Position numbers and translations under genes: made by a program
In this document: positions 17,194 to 25,800 of the stretch, piece by piece
Layout: every line of letters begins with the position of its first letter
How positions within the stretch are numbered: the first letter of the stretch is position 1
Source of the DNA: Acidobacteriota bacterium
Lineage (GTDB): Bacteria > Acidobacteriota > Thermoanaerobaculia > UBA5066
Direction: 5' to 3'
Assembly (NCBI GenBank): GCA_029781975.1
Contig: JAKOVQ010000010.1
Location: forward strand, 298,375 to 362,374
DNA length: 64,000 nucleotides
Notes under the pieces: model-generated
Databases searched by the model: none
Seen by the model: the letters and a program-made list of their open reading frames with translations, nothing else
What the model was told of the DNA's origin: nothing

Positions 17194-18411
17194 TCAGTCG
17201 TGGAGGAGCTGGCGGGCGATGACCATCCGCTGGATCTCGGAGGTCCCCTCGCCGATCGTGCAGAGCTTGACGTCCCGGTAGAACTTCTCGGCCTTGAAGT
17301 CCTTCGTGAAGCCGTAGCCGCCGTGGATCTGGACGGCCAGGTTGGCGACCCTCACCGAGACCTCGGCCGCGTAGAGCTTGCACATGGCCGACTCGCGCGT
17401 CGTCTTGAGGTGGTTGTCCTTCATCCAGGCGGCGCGCCAGGTCAGGAGGCGGGCGGCGTCGATCTCCGTCGCCATGTCGGCCAGGTAGTTCTGGATCGAC
17501 TGGAACTCGGAGATCCGCTTGCCGAACTGCTCGCGCTGCTTGGAGTAGGCGAGGGCGCAGTCGTAGGCCCCCTGCGCCATCCCGAGCGCCAGGGCCGCGA
17601 TGGAGATCCTGCCGCCGTCGAGGACCTGCATCGCCTGGACGAAGCCCTCGCCCAGGTGGCCGAGGAGGTTCGCCTTCGGGACGCGGCACTCCTCCATGAC
17701 CAGCGTCGCGGTGTCCGAGGCGCGCAGGCCGAGCTTGTTCTCCTTCTTGCCGGCACGGATCCCCTTCTGGTGGAGGTCGACGACGAAGGCCGAGATGCCG
17801 TGCGTCCCGGCGGTCCGGTCGGTCTTGGCCATCAGGACGGCCACGTCGCCCACCGAGCCGTGCGTGATGAAGTTCTTGGAGCCGTTGAGGACGTACTCGT
17901 TCCCGTCGAGGACGGCGGTCGTCTGCGTCCCCTTCGCGTCGCTCCCGGCCCCCGCCTCGGTCAGGCCCCAGGCGCCGATCAGCTCCCCCGCCGCCAGGGG
18001 CGTCACCCAGCGCCGCCGCTGCTCCTCGGTGCCGAACATGAAGATGTGGTTCGTGCAGAGGCTGTTGTGCGCCGCGACCGAGATGCCGACCGAGCCGTCC
18101 ACCCGCGACAGCTCCTCGACCACGTTGACGTAGTCGACGTAGCTGAGCCCCGCCCCGCCGTACTCCTCGGGGATCAGGACGCCGAGCATCCCGAGCTCGC
18201 CCAGCTTCCGGATCGCCTCGCGGGGGAACGTCTGGGCCTCGTCCCACACCATGACGTGCGGCGCGATCTCGGCCTCGGCGAACTCGCGGACCATCTTGCG
18301 GATGGCCAGCTGGTCCGGCGTCATCTGGAAGGAGATCCCCGGCTGGGCTTGCGGAACGGCCTGGGCGTCCTGGGCCGGGATCGACGTGGGGGCATCGACG
18401 GCAGTCGTCAT
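17194..18411 (-). CDS. Acyl-CoA dehydrogenase
   Basis: A 405-residue flavoenzyme that introduces the alpha,beta double bond in acyl-CoA thioesters and passes electrons to an electron-transfer flavoprotein. An unstructured 28-residue leader precedes the helical N-domain. The FAD/substrate signature [16 protein letters not shown] lies in the middle, and the C-terminal [12 protein letters not shown] carries the catalytic Glu typical of short-chain and butyryl/glutaryl-type enzymes. GGAGGAG before the ATG fixes the start. No other beta-oxidation gene is adjacent, so the chain-length preference is not indicated by context. Confidence 0.94.
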   Translation of the reverse strand: MTTAVDAPTSIPAQDAQAVPQAQPGISFQMTPDQLAIRKMVREFAEAEIAPHVMVWDEAQTFPREAIRKLGELGMLGVLIPEEYGGAGLSYVDYVNVVEELSRVDGSVGISVAAHNSLCTNHIFMFGTEEQRRRWVTPLAAGELIGAWGLTEAGAGSDAKGTQTTAVLDGNEYVLNGSKNFITHGSVGDVAVLMAKTDRTAGTHGISAFVVDLHQKGIRAGKKENKLGLRASDTATLVMEECRVPKANLLGHLGEGFVQAMQVLDGGRISIAALALGMAQGAYDCALAYSKQREQFGKRISEFQSIQNYLADMATEIDAARLLTWRAAWMKDNHLKTTRESAMCKLYAAEVSVRVANLAVQIHGGYGFTKDFKAEKFYRDVKLCTIGEGTSEIQRMVIARQLLHD

Positions 18412-18423
18412 GGGGGATCTCCT

Positions 18424-18444
18424 CCGGGGCGTGCGCCGCCCCGG
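18424..18444 (-). terminator. GC-rich hairpin between SpoIID gene and acyl-CoA dehydrogenase gene
   Basis: Arms CCGGGGCG (18424-18431) and CGCCCCGG (18437-18444) form a perfect 8-bp stem with a 5-nt loop, 10 nt after the SpoIID stop. There is no T-run behind it. Its last two bases merge with the GGAGGAG Shine-Dalgarno of the next gene, so it might also limit translation of the acyl-CoA dehydrogenase on read-through transcripts. Confidence 0.4.
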
Positions 18445-18453
18445 GGGCCCATC

Positions 18454-20685
18454 TTAGCGCTGCGGTGCCGGGCCGACGACGGCGCCCGGGTAGTAGTGCG
18501 CGAGGATCTCGCGATACCCCTTCCCCGCCAGCGACATCCCGAAGGCCCCGTTCTGGCAGAGGCCGACGCCGTGCCCCCAGCCGCGGCCGTAGAACGTGAA
18601 GATCGTCTCCCCGCCCGGCTCGGTCCCCGGGGCGAGGGTGAAGAGCGTCTCCGGGAGGGAGAGCGCAAAGCGGATCTCGAGCCCCGTCAGCGTGAACGTC
18701 TCGCGGTCGGTCGTGACCCGCACCTGCTTCGCCCGCCCCGACTCCCCGCGGGAGAGGACCTGGAGCCTCCGGACCGTCGTCCCCTTCCGGCTCGCGTCGC
18801 GCTCCCTCAGCTTCGCCATCAGCTCCGTCCCCGTGTACCGGCGGATCCAGTGGACCCAGGCCGAGTCGCGCTCGTAGAGGCCGCGCGCCGGGGCCGCCGG
18901 CGCCGCGAGGGCGACGGCGCGGCTCTCCTTCGCGTAGAGCCTGATCCGGTCGCCCGGGAAGAGGTCGAGGCGGCGGACCGGCTCCCACCCGTCGCCGCTC
19001 CCGCGGGCGAGGGGGGCGTCCGGCTCCAGGTCGTACTCGACCCGCCCGCGCGCCCCTTTCACCGTCAGCTTCGTCCCGTCGACGCCGACGAGCCGGCCGT
19101 CGACCTCCTCGAGGCCTCCCATCCGGATGAGGAGCGACGCCCAGAGGCCGGCCGCCTCCTCGGGCCGGAAGGCCCGCTCCACCGGGAGCGGCGTCCCCCC
19201 GGTCAGCTGGAAGCGGACCAGGACGGCGTAGGTGTCGCGCGCCTTCGTCGGCCACGCCGCGGGGGCGGCGGCCCGCTCCGGCTCCTCCGTCAGGAGGTCC
19301 GGGTCGCCGAGGGCCGCGGCGCCGGCCAGGTCCTCGTAGATCCCGGCGGGAGCGAGCGTCCGCGGCGGCGCGCCCGGCGGGAGGCCCATCCGCTCGCGGA
19401 GCGCCGCGTGCGCGACCTTCAGGTCGGCCCACGCGGTCCCCTTCCGGCCGAGCGAGGCGAGGAGGGCGCGGCCACGGAGCCCCAGGAGCGACGTCGGCTT
19501 CTCGGCCGCGACCCTCGAACCGGTCGCGAGGGCCCACGGCGTCTCGCCCCAGCACGGGACCGACGCCAGGTAGGGCGCGTCGACGCTGGCGTAGCCGGGG
19601 AAGACGTTGGCGGCGGCCTCCGTCCTCCCGCCGCAGGTCGAGGTGAAGAGGGTGTCGGCGACCTGCCCCTTCCAGAGGAGGACCTCGCCCGCGGTCTCCT
19701 CGACGGCCTGCGTCGAGAGCGGCTGCTCGACCCCCGCTCCGCCGTAGACCTGGCACCGGGGCGTGGCGCAGAGGTCGTACCCCTCGGCCGCGAAGTCGCC
19801 GAGGTGCCTCACGGCGTACGAGCGGGCGGCGATCGTCTGCGCCTTCAGCGCCTCGACCTCGTCATAGACCCGCGGCCCCATCTCGCCGGGGACGACCCCC
19901 TTCAGGTAGTCCTCGAGGTTGACGCGGTCGATGACGTGGACGGTTCCGCGGCCGGTGGCCCGGACGAGGAGCGTGCCGCGGTAGCGCCCGTCGCCGACCG
20001 GGAGGAGCGACCCGTCGGCGGCCTGGAGCTCGACCGGCGACGGCAGCTCGCGCCGCCCCGTCGCCTCCTCGACGACGACGCTCCCCGTCGCGCCCCCATT
20101 CGGCGAGGCGCCGACGAGGAAGGCCTCGGGGACCGCGTCGCGTCTCACCTTCATCAGGAGCGCCTCGGCCTCCTTCCGCTCGGCCGGCGCGCCGGCGCGG
20201 ACGCCGAAGCGTCCGCCCCCTTCCGCGACCGTCGCCGGGAGCCCCAGGAGGCGCGTCAGGCGCGCCGCCTCGGCCTCCGCGGCCTCGCGCATCCCGAACG
20301 ACCCGGCCTGGACGCTCCAGAGCGGGGCGGCCGTCCTCGACGGCGCCGAGAGGAGGAGCCTCCCCTGGAGGCGCGCGACGGCCCCTCCCGCCCGGACGAG
20401 CCAGTCGCCGAACGGCAGGGCGAACGAGCTCTGCTCGACGGCGAGCGACACGTCGATCCGGGGAGCGGGGACCTCGCGGAACGCGACGGAAGGCGCAGGC
20501 GTTGGAGGCGGGGCCACGGGCGTCGGCGACGGCGCCGGCGTGGGAGCCGGCGGGACGGGCGCGGGAGCGGGCTTCGTCGAGCAGGCGGGAACGAGGGTGG
20601 TGACGGCGGCGATTGCGGCGAGGGCGACGGCGGCGAGGAGGCCCGAGCGGGCGGGCGCGGCGGCGGCCCGCGCGCCGCGCCTCAC
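18454..20685 (-). CDS. SpoIID/LytB-domain lipoprotein with SPOR domain
   Basis: A 743-residue exported protein. The signal peptide ends in LVPAC, a lipobox, followed by a Pro/Ala/Thr tether. A SPOR-type repeat (SVQAGSFGMREAAEAEAA to about residue 190) should bind denuded peptidoglycan. The SpoIID/LytB region (about 270-740) contains VNLEDYLKGVVPGEMGP with the catalytic Glu of the family, AQTIAARSYAV, and the C-terminal GRGWGHGVGLCQNGA block. SpoIID proteins are lytic transglycosylases or amidase enhancers; a cell-wall remodelling role is likely. The GTG start overlaps the aminotransferase stop (GTGA). An insertion of about 200 residues splits the domain between the CQVYGGAG and FTFYGRGW blocks, longer than in Bacillus SpoIID. 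Confidence 0.88.
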   Translation of the reverse strand: MRRGARAAAAPARSGLLAAVALAAIAAVTTLVPACSTKPAPAPVPPAPTPAPSPTPVAPPPTPAPSVAFREVPAPRIDVSLAVEQSSFALPFGDWLVRAGGAVARLQGRLLLSAPSRTAAPLWSVQAGSFGMREAAEAEAARLTRLLGLPATVAEGGGRFGVRAGAPAERKEAEALLMKVRRDAVPEAFLVGASPNGGATGSVVVEEATGRRELPSPVELQAADGSLLPVGDGRYRGTLLVRATGRGTVHVIDRVNLEDYLKGVVPGEMGPRVYDEVEALKAQTIAARSYAVRHLGDFAAEGYDLCATPRCQVYGGAGVEQPLSTQAVEETAGEVLLWKGQVADTLFTSTCGGRTEAAANVFPGYASVDAPYLASVPCWGETPWALATGSRVAAEKPTSLLGLRGRALLASLGRKGTAWADLKVAHAALRERMGLPPGAPPRTLAPAGIYEDLAGAAALGDPDLLTEEPERAAAPAAWPTKARDTYAVLVRFQLTGGTPLPVERAFRPEEAAGLWASLLIRMGGLEEVDGRLVGVDGTKLTVKGARGRVEYDLEPDAPLARGSGDGWEPVRRLDLFPGDRIRLYAKESRAVALAAPAAPARGLYERDSAWVHWIRRYTGTELMAKLRERDASRKGTTVRRLQVLSRGESGRAKQVRVTTDRETFTLTGLEIRFALSLPETLFTLAPGTEPGGETIFTFYGRGWGHGVGLCQNGAFGMSLAGKGYREILAHYYPGAVVGPAPQR

Positions 20686-21917
20686 GCGCGCTCCGCGCGG
20701 AAGAAGGCCCCGAGCCTCCTCGCCCCCTCGACCAGCTTCTCCGGGCTCTCCTTCGCGAAGGTGACGCGGAGGAAGCGGCGCGCGTCCCCCTCCACGACGA
20801 ACGGCTCGCCCGGGACGTAGGCCACGCGGGTCTCGGCGACGCAGCGCGCGAGGAGCGCCTTCGTGTCGATCCCCTCGGGGAGCTCGCCCCAGCTGAAGAG
20901 GCCGCCGGCCGGGTCGGTGAACCGGCTCCCCTCGGGGAAGTGCTCGCGCAGCGCGGCGAGGAGGATCTCCTTCCGCTCGCGGTAGAAGCCGCGGAGCCCG
21001 GCCAGGTGCGCCTCGTAGTCGCAGGCGCCGAGGTACGAGTCGAGGACGGCGTGGGTGAAGGTGGACGAGCAGAGGTCGGACGCCTGCTTGGCGAGCTCGG
21101 CCTTCGCCATCAGCTCGTTCGGCCCGTGGAGCCAGCCGACGCGGAAGCCGGCCGAGAGGGTCTTCGAGAAGGAGCCCATGTAGACGGTGGCCGACGGGAG
21201 GCGCGAAGCGAGCGGCGTCGTGTCCCACCCGCCGCCTTCGTCGAAGAGGAGCTCGCCGTAGGGGTCGTCCTCGAGGACGGCGATCCGGAGCCTTCCGCAC
21301 GCCTCGGCCAGGGCGTCCTTGGCCCCCTTCTTCATCGCCGTCCCGGCGGGGTTCTGGAAGTTCGGGATGGTGTAGAGCGCCTTCACCCGCCGCCCCTCGC
21401 TCCTCAGGCGGGCGACCGTCGCCACGAGGTGGTCGACGTCGATCCCCTCGGCCGTCCGGAGGACCCCGACGGGCTGCGCCCGCCGCCCCGCGAGCGTCAC
21501 GAGCGCCCCGACGTAGGTCGGCACCTCCACGAGGACGACGTCGCCGGGGTCGAGGAGGACGCGCGAGACGAGGTCGAGCCCCTGCTGCGACCCCGTCGTC
21601 AGGAGCGTCTCGGCCGCCGACGTGGCGATCCCCTTCGCGACGCTCCGCGCCGCCACCCTCTCGCGCAGCGGCAGGTAGCCCGCCGTGGCGTCGTACTGCA
21701 GGGCCCTCTTCGGCAGGTCGGCGAGGACCCGCGCGCACGCCTTCGACAGCTCCCCCGCGGGGAACGTCTCGGGGTTCGGGACGCCCGCCGCGAACGAGAT
21801 GACCGTGGGGTCGTTGATGAGAGGCGACAGCGCCCGGATGGCGGACGGGACGAACGCCCGCGCGTCGGTGGAGAAGAGGGCCTCGATGGAGAGCGCGGCG
21901 GCGGCGGTGGTGGGCAT
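20682..21917 (-). CDS. PLP-dependent class I aminotransferase (LysN/MocR-type)
   Basis: A 411-residue fold-type I aminotransferase. The PLP Lys lies in MGSFSKTLSAGFRVGW; the YTIPNFQNPAG loop and LEDDPYGELLF segment are those of the 2-aminoadipate/kynurenine aminotransferase-like group, which is also the enzyme half of MocR regulators. No DNA-binding N-domain is present. AGGAG precedes the ATG at 21917; longer in-frame versions cross the DnaC-like gene and are not coding. It overlaps the SpoIID gene by 4 nt and follows the DnaC-like gene by 38 nt. The amino donor is not predictable from this sequence alone. Confidence 0.92.
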   Translation of the reverse strand: MPTTAAAALSIEALFSTDARAFVPSAIRALSPLINDPTVISFAAGVPNPETFPAGELSKACARVLADLPKRALQYDATAGYLPLRERVAARSVAKGIATSAAETLLTTGSQQGLDLVSRVLLDPGDVVLVEVPTYVGALVTLAGRRAQPVGVLRTAEGIDVDHLVATVARLRSEGRRVKALYTIPNFQNPAGTAMKKGAKDALAEACGRLRIAVLEDDPYGELLFDEGGGWDTTPLASRLPSATVYMGSFSKTLSAGFRVGWLHGPNELMAKAELAKQASDLCSSTFTHAVLDSYLGACDYEAHLAGLRGFYRERKEILLAALREHFPEGSRFTDPAGGLFSWGELPEGIDTKALLARCVAETRVAYVPGEPFVVEGDARRFLRVTFAKESPEKLVEGARRLGAFFRAERA

Positions 21918-21955
21918 CGGTTCGGCTCCTGGGGGCGGGAACGGGCCCCGCCCCG

Positions 21956-22696
21956 TCAGGCGAAGACGCGGCCGGGCCGCACCTCGCGCCTGTAGTCGGG
22001 CCCCGAGAGCGGCACGAGCTGGCACATCTCGGCGAGACGGCTCCGGACCGGGACCCCCACGCGCAGCTCCAGGGTCTCGCCGCCCGGCTTCTCCGGCTGG
22101 TCTCCGAAGTTCGTCGTGACGATCGTCAGCCGCTTCCTGTTGTAGCGGGTGTTGAGGAGGCCGTAGAGGACGTCCCGCACCCAGTCGGTGGGGCGGCGGG
22201 AGCCGAGCTCGTCGAGGACGAGGAGCGGCGCCTCGCGGTAGGGCTCGACGATCTCGTCCTGGCTCTCGTCGGCGCCGCCGCGCGAGAAGGTCGACTGGAG
22301 CCGGTCGAGGAGGTCGGTGAAGTCGCAGAAGAGGCCGCGGACCCCCTTCGACTCGACCAGCTCGTTCAGGATGGCGACCGCGAGGTGGGTCTTCCCCGCC
22401 CCGACAGGGCCGACGATGAGGAGGCCGGCGTCGACCGCCGGCCAGCTCTCGATGAAGCGCCACGCCAGGGCCTTGGCGGAGCGCTGCGACTCGGTCAGGT
22501 GGTTGAAGTTCTCGAGCGAGCAGTTCCGGTAGCGCTCCGGGATCCGGGCCGAGACGCGCCGCGCCGTCGACCGCTCCTCCGCCCGGCAGCTGCACGGGAC
22601 GAGCGTCCGCCCGTCCGGGGCCTGCAGGAACCCGAACCCCTTGCAGAGGGGGCAGGGGGGCGGCGGCGCGGGGGGCTCGGGGAGGACGGAAGACAT
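21956..22696 (-). CDS. DnaC/DnaI-like AAA+ ATPase (putative helicase loader)
   Basis: A 246-residue AAA+ protein. An N-terminal Cys cluster (CPLC and CSC, residues 15-37) looks like a small zinc ribbon, as in Bacillus DnaI. The ATPase core has Walker A GPVGAGKTH and Walker B LLVLDELGS, then TTNFGD as sensor 1. It may load the replicative helicase or serve as a phage or transposon-type IstB/DnaC ATPase; no transposase is adjacent, which argues against IstB. A very good -10 box (TACAAT) lies 9 nt before the ATG and no Shine-Dalgarno is visible, so the leader is very short. Confidence 0.85.
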   Translation of the reverse strand: MSSVLPEPPAPPPPCPLCKGFGFLQAPDGRTLVPCSCRAEERSTARRVSARIPERYRNCSLENFNHLTESQRSAKALAWRFIESWPAVDAGLLIVGPVGAGKTHLAVAILNELVESKGVRGLFCDFTDLLDRLQSTFSRGGADESQDEIVEPYREAPLLVLDELGSRRPTDWVRDVLYGLLNTRYNRKRLTIVTTNFGDQPEKPGGETLELRVGVPVRSRLAEMCQLVPLSGPDYRREVRPGRVFA

Positions 22697-22809
22697 CGCG
22701 AGGGGATTGTAGGGCGGGGGCGCCCGGGGGCCCGGATCGGCCTCCCCCCGCGATGCCCGGGCGGCGTACGATGCCCCGAAAGGGACGGTGGCGGAGCGGG
22801 AGGGTCGTC

Positions 22810-25800
22810 ATGACCTGGTCTCTCGTCGCCCGTCCGAACCCGCACCTCGCTCCCCGGACCTTCGCTCGCCTCGCCTTCCTCCTCCTCGCGCTGCTCCTCC
22901 TGCTCCTGACGGCGAGCGCCGTGGGCCAGTCGATCGTGACCGTGGCCGGGGGCGGGAACGACGACGGGCGGCTCGCGACGCAGGTGCGGCTGCAGAGCCC
23001 GTCGGGGGTGGTGAAGACGGCGGACGGGACGATCTTCTTCGCCGACCGCATGGCCCAGAAGGTCCGGAAGGTCGACGCCGGCGGGCGGATCGGGACGGTC
23101 GCAGGGACAGGGCTGGCCGGCTTCTCCGGGGACGGTGGCCCGGCCACGCTCGCCGCACTCCAGTTCCCCTCGGCGCTGATCGACGACGGCCGCGGAGGGC
23201 TGCTGGTGGCCGACCTGACAAACGACAGAATCCGCCGGATCGACCTGGCGAGCGGCCGGATCGAGACGATTGCCGGGGGAGGTCTGGTGCCGGGCGCTGC
23301 CGGGGACGGCCTCCCGGCGACGCAGGTCTCGCTGGGCTTCCCCGTGGGTCTCGCCCGGGATGCCGCCGGCAACCTCTACGTGACGCAGTCGACTCCTGTC
23401 CTGGTCCGCCGGATCGACGCCGCGACGAAGCGGATCTCGACGATCGCCGGGACGGGACAGGCGGGCTTCTCCGGCGACGGCGGCCCCGCCACCCAGGCCC
23501 GCTTCGACACGCTGGCCGGGATCGCCGTCGACGCCGCGGGGAACGTCTTCCTCGCCGACAACGGAAACCGGCGGATCCGGCGCATCGACGCCTCCTCACG
23601 AGTCGTGACGACCGTCGCCGGCGACGGTACGACCGTCGTCCAGGACGGCGCCCCGGCGACCGCCTCGGGGCTCTGGAGCCCTCTCAGCGTCGCCGTCAGG
23701 CCGGGGGGGGACCTCTGCATCGGCGACGTGGACGGTGTCCGCCTCGTCTCGGCCGCGACCGGTCGGATGCAGAGGGTCGCCTGGTTCGGCAACCCGTCCG
23801 GGCTCTTCCTTGACGGACCGAGCCGGCTCCTCGTCGCGGAGGGGCTGCCGGACGTCGCGGGCGTCTACTCCCTCGATCTGACTTCCGGGGCCAAGGCGGC
23901 CCTCGCCGGCGGGACGGCGACGGCGTTCGGGGACGGCGGGCCGGCGACGGCCGAGAACCTCCTGACGCCGCAGTCGGCGAACCCCGACTCGAACGGAGAC
24001 CTCCTCGTCGCCGAGATGTACGGGCGCAGGCTGCGGAAGGTCAGCCGCTCGGACGGCCGGATCTCGACCTTCGCCGGAACGGGACGACTCGGCGGGGCCT
24101 CGCCCGACGGGACCCCCGCGACGGCCGCCTCGTTCGAGTTCCCCACGCGGACAGCCCGCGATGGCGCGGGGAACGTCTTCGTGGTGGACGCCGGCTACGC
24201 CCGGCTGTTCAGGATCGACGCCGCCTCGGGCCTCCTGCGGACGGTCGCGGGGACCGACGACCCGTCGCAGGGCGACGGCGCCCCCGCCACACGGGTCCGC
24301 CTGGCGGAACCCGAGGGGGTGGCCGTCGACGGGGCCGGGAACCTCTTCGTCACCGAGCTCGCCACCTCGCGGGTGCGGAAGATCGACGGGGCGACGGGGA
24401 TCCTCACGACGGTCGCGGGGACCGGCACCCCGGGCCTCTCCGGCGACGGCGGCCCGGCGACGCGGGCGCAGCTGACGGAGCCGTGGGACGTGGCGTTCGA
24501 CCCACAGGGCAACTTGCTCGTCGCCGACACGTGGAACGGGCGCCTGCGGAGAGTCGACTCGAGAACGGGGGTGATCTCGACGGTCGCGGGCGGCGGCGGG
24601 ACGTTCCCGGAAGGCCCCGTCCTTCCGACCCAGGCAGCCCTCCCGGCGCTCACGGACGTCGCGGTCGACTCGCGGGGAAACCTCTTCATCGGCGCCAACG
24701 CGCGCGTCTTCCGCCTGGACGCCGGCACCGGCTTCCTCTCCCCGTTCGCGGGCGCCCAGCCTCCGATGGAGGCCGTCGGGGTCGGCTCCACCGGCGACGG
24801 CGGGCCGGCGACCCGGGCCACCTTCGCGTTCGTCTCCAGCGTCGACGTGGACCGGAACGGCAACGTCTTCATCGCCGACCCCTACAGCAACAGGATTCGC
24901 GCCGTCTACGCCTGCGTCACGGTGGCCGCGCCGACCCTCACCGCTCCCGCCGACCGCGCGACGGACGTCTCGACGGGCCCGACCCTCACGTGGAATGCCG
25001 TGCCCGGCGCCTTCCGGTACGACGTCGTCCTCGACGCTCCGTACCAGACCAATCACATCGTGGCCTCCGACCTCGCCGCAACCTCTTTCAAGCCGGTGAA
25101 CCTCCTGCCGGGGACGCTCTACCTCTGGCTCGTCGTCGCCAAGGGCGACCCCTTCTGCACGCCGAAAACGAGTGCGGCCTCTTCGGTCCACAGCTTCACG
25201 ACGGCCGGCGGCTGCAGCGCGCCACCCGCCCCGTCGCTTTCCTCGCCCGCCGACGGGGCCACGGGCGTGCCCGCGTCGACGACGCTGGCGTGGACGGCCT
25301 CGGCCGGCGCGGGCAGCTACGAGCTCTACTTCGGTTCGACGAATCCGCCGCCGCTCCGGGCTTCGGCGCTCACGACGACGTCTTATGCCGTCTCGGGCCT
25401 CGTCCCCTCCGCCACCCTCTTCTGGTCCGTCGTCGCTCACGCCTCGTGCGACACCGCCAAGACCTCGTCCTCGCCGGTCCGCTCCTTCCGGGTCGCCGGG
25501 ACCGCCTGCGCCCCCCCCGGCGCTTTCTCCCTGACGGCGCCGGCCGACCGCGCCACGGGCGTCCCTGCCACGGCCACGCTGACGTGGACCACCTCGCCCA
25601 ACGCCTCGAGCTACGACGTCTTCCTCGGCCTCGGCGGGTCGTTGCCCCTCTATCTCTCCGGCGTCACGGCCACCTCGCTCGCCGTCCCCGGCCTCTCCGC
25701 CGGCGCCACCTACTCCTGGAAGGTCGTCGCCCGAACGTCGTGCGACGCGAGCGCCGCTTTCGCCAGCCCCGTCCGGACCTTCACCGTCGCCGGAACCTGC

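Noticed and set aside
15870-17222. A 450-codon open frame starting at the first GTG after TAGACT
   Set aside because: Its peptide is Arg/Pro/Gly-rich without family features, while the frame starting at 15925 encodes a coherent membrane protein over the same DNA. Long open shadow frames are common at this GC content.
21918-23372. N-terminal extension of the PLP aminotransferase into a MocR-type fusion
   Set aside because: The in-frame upstream sequence is the shadow of the DnaC-like gene and has no GntR-type helix-turn-helix; the ATG at 21917 has its own AGGAG.
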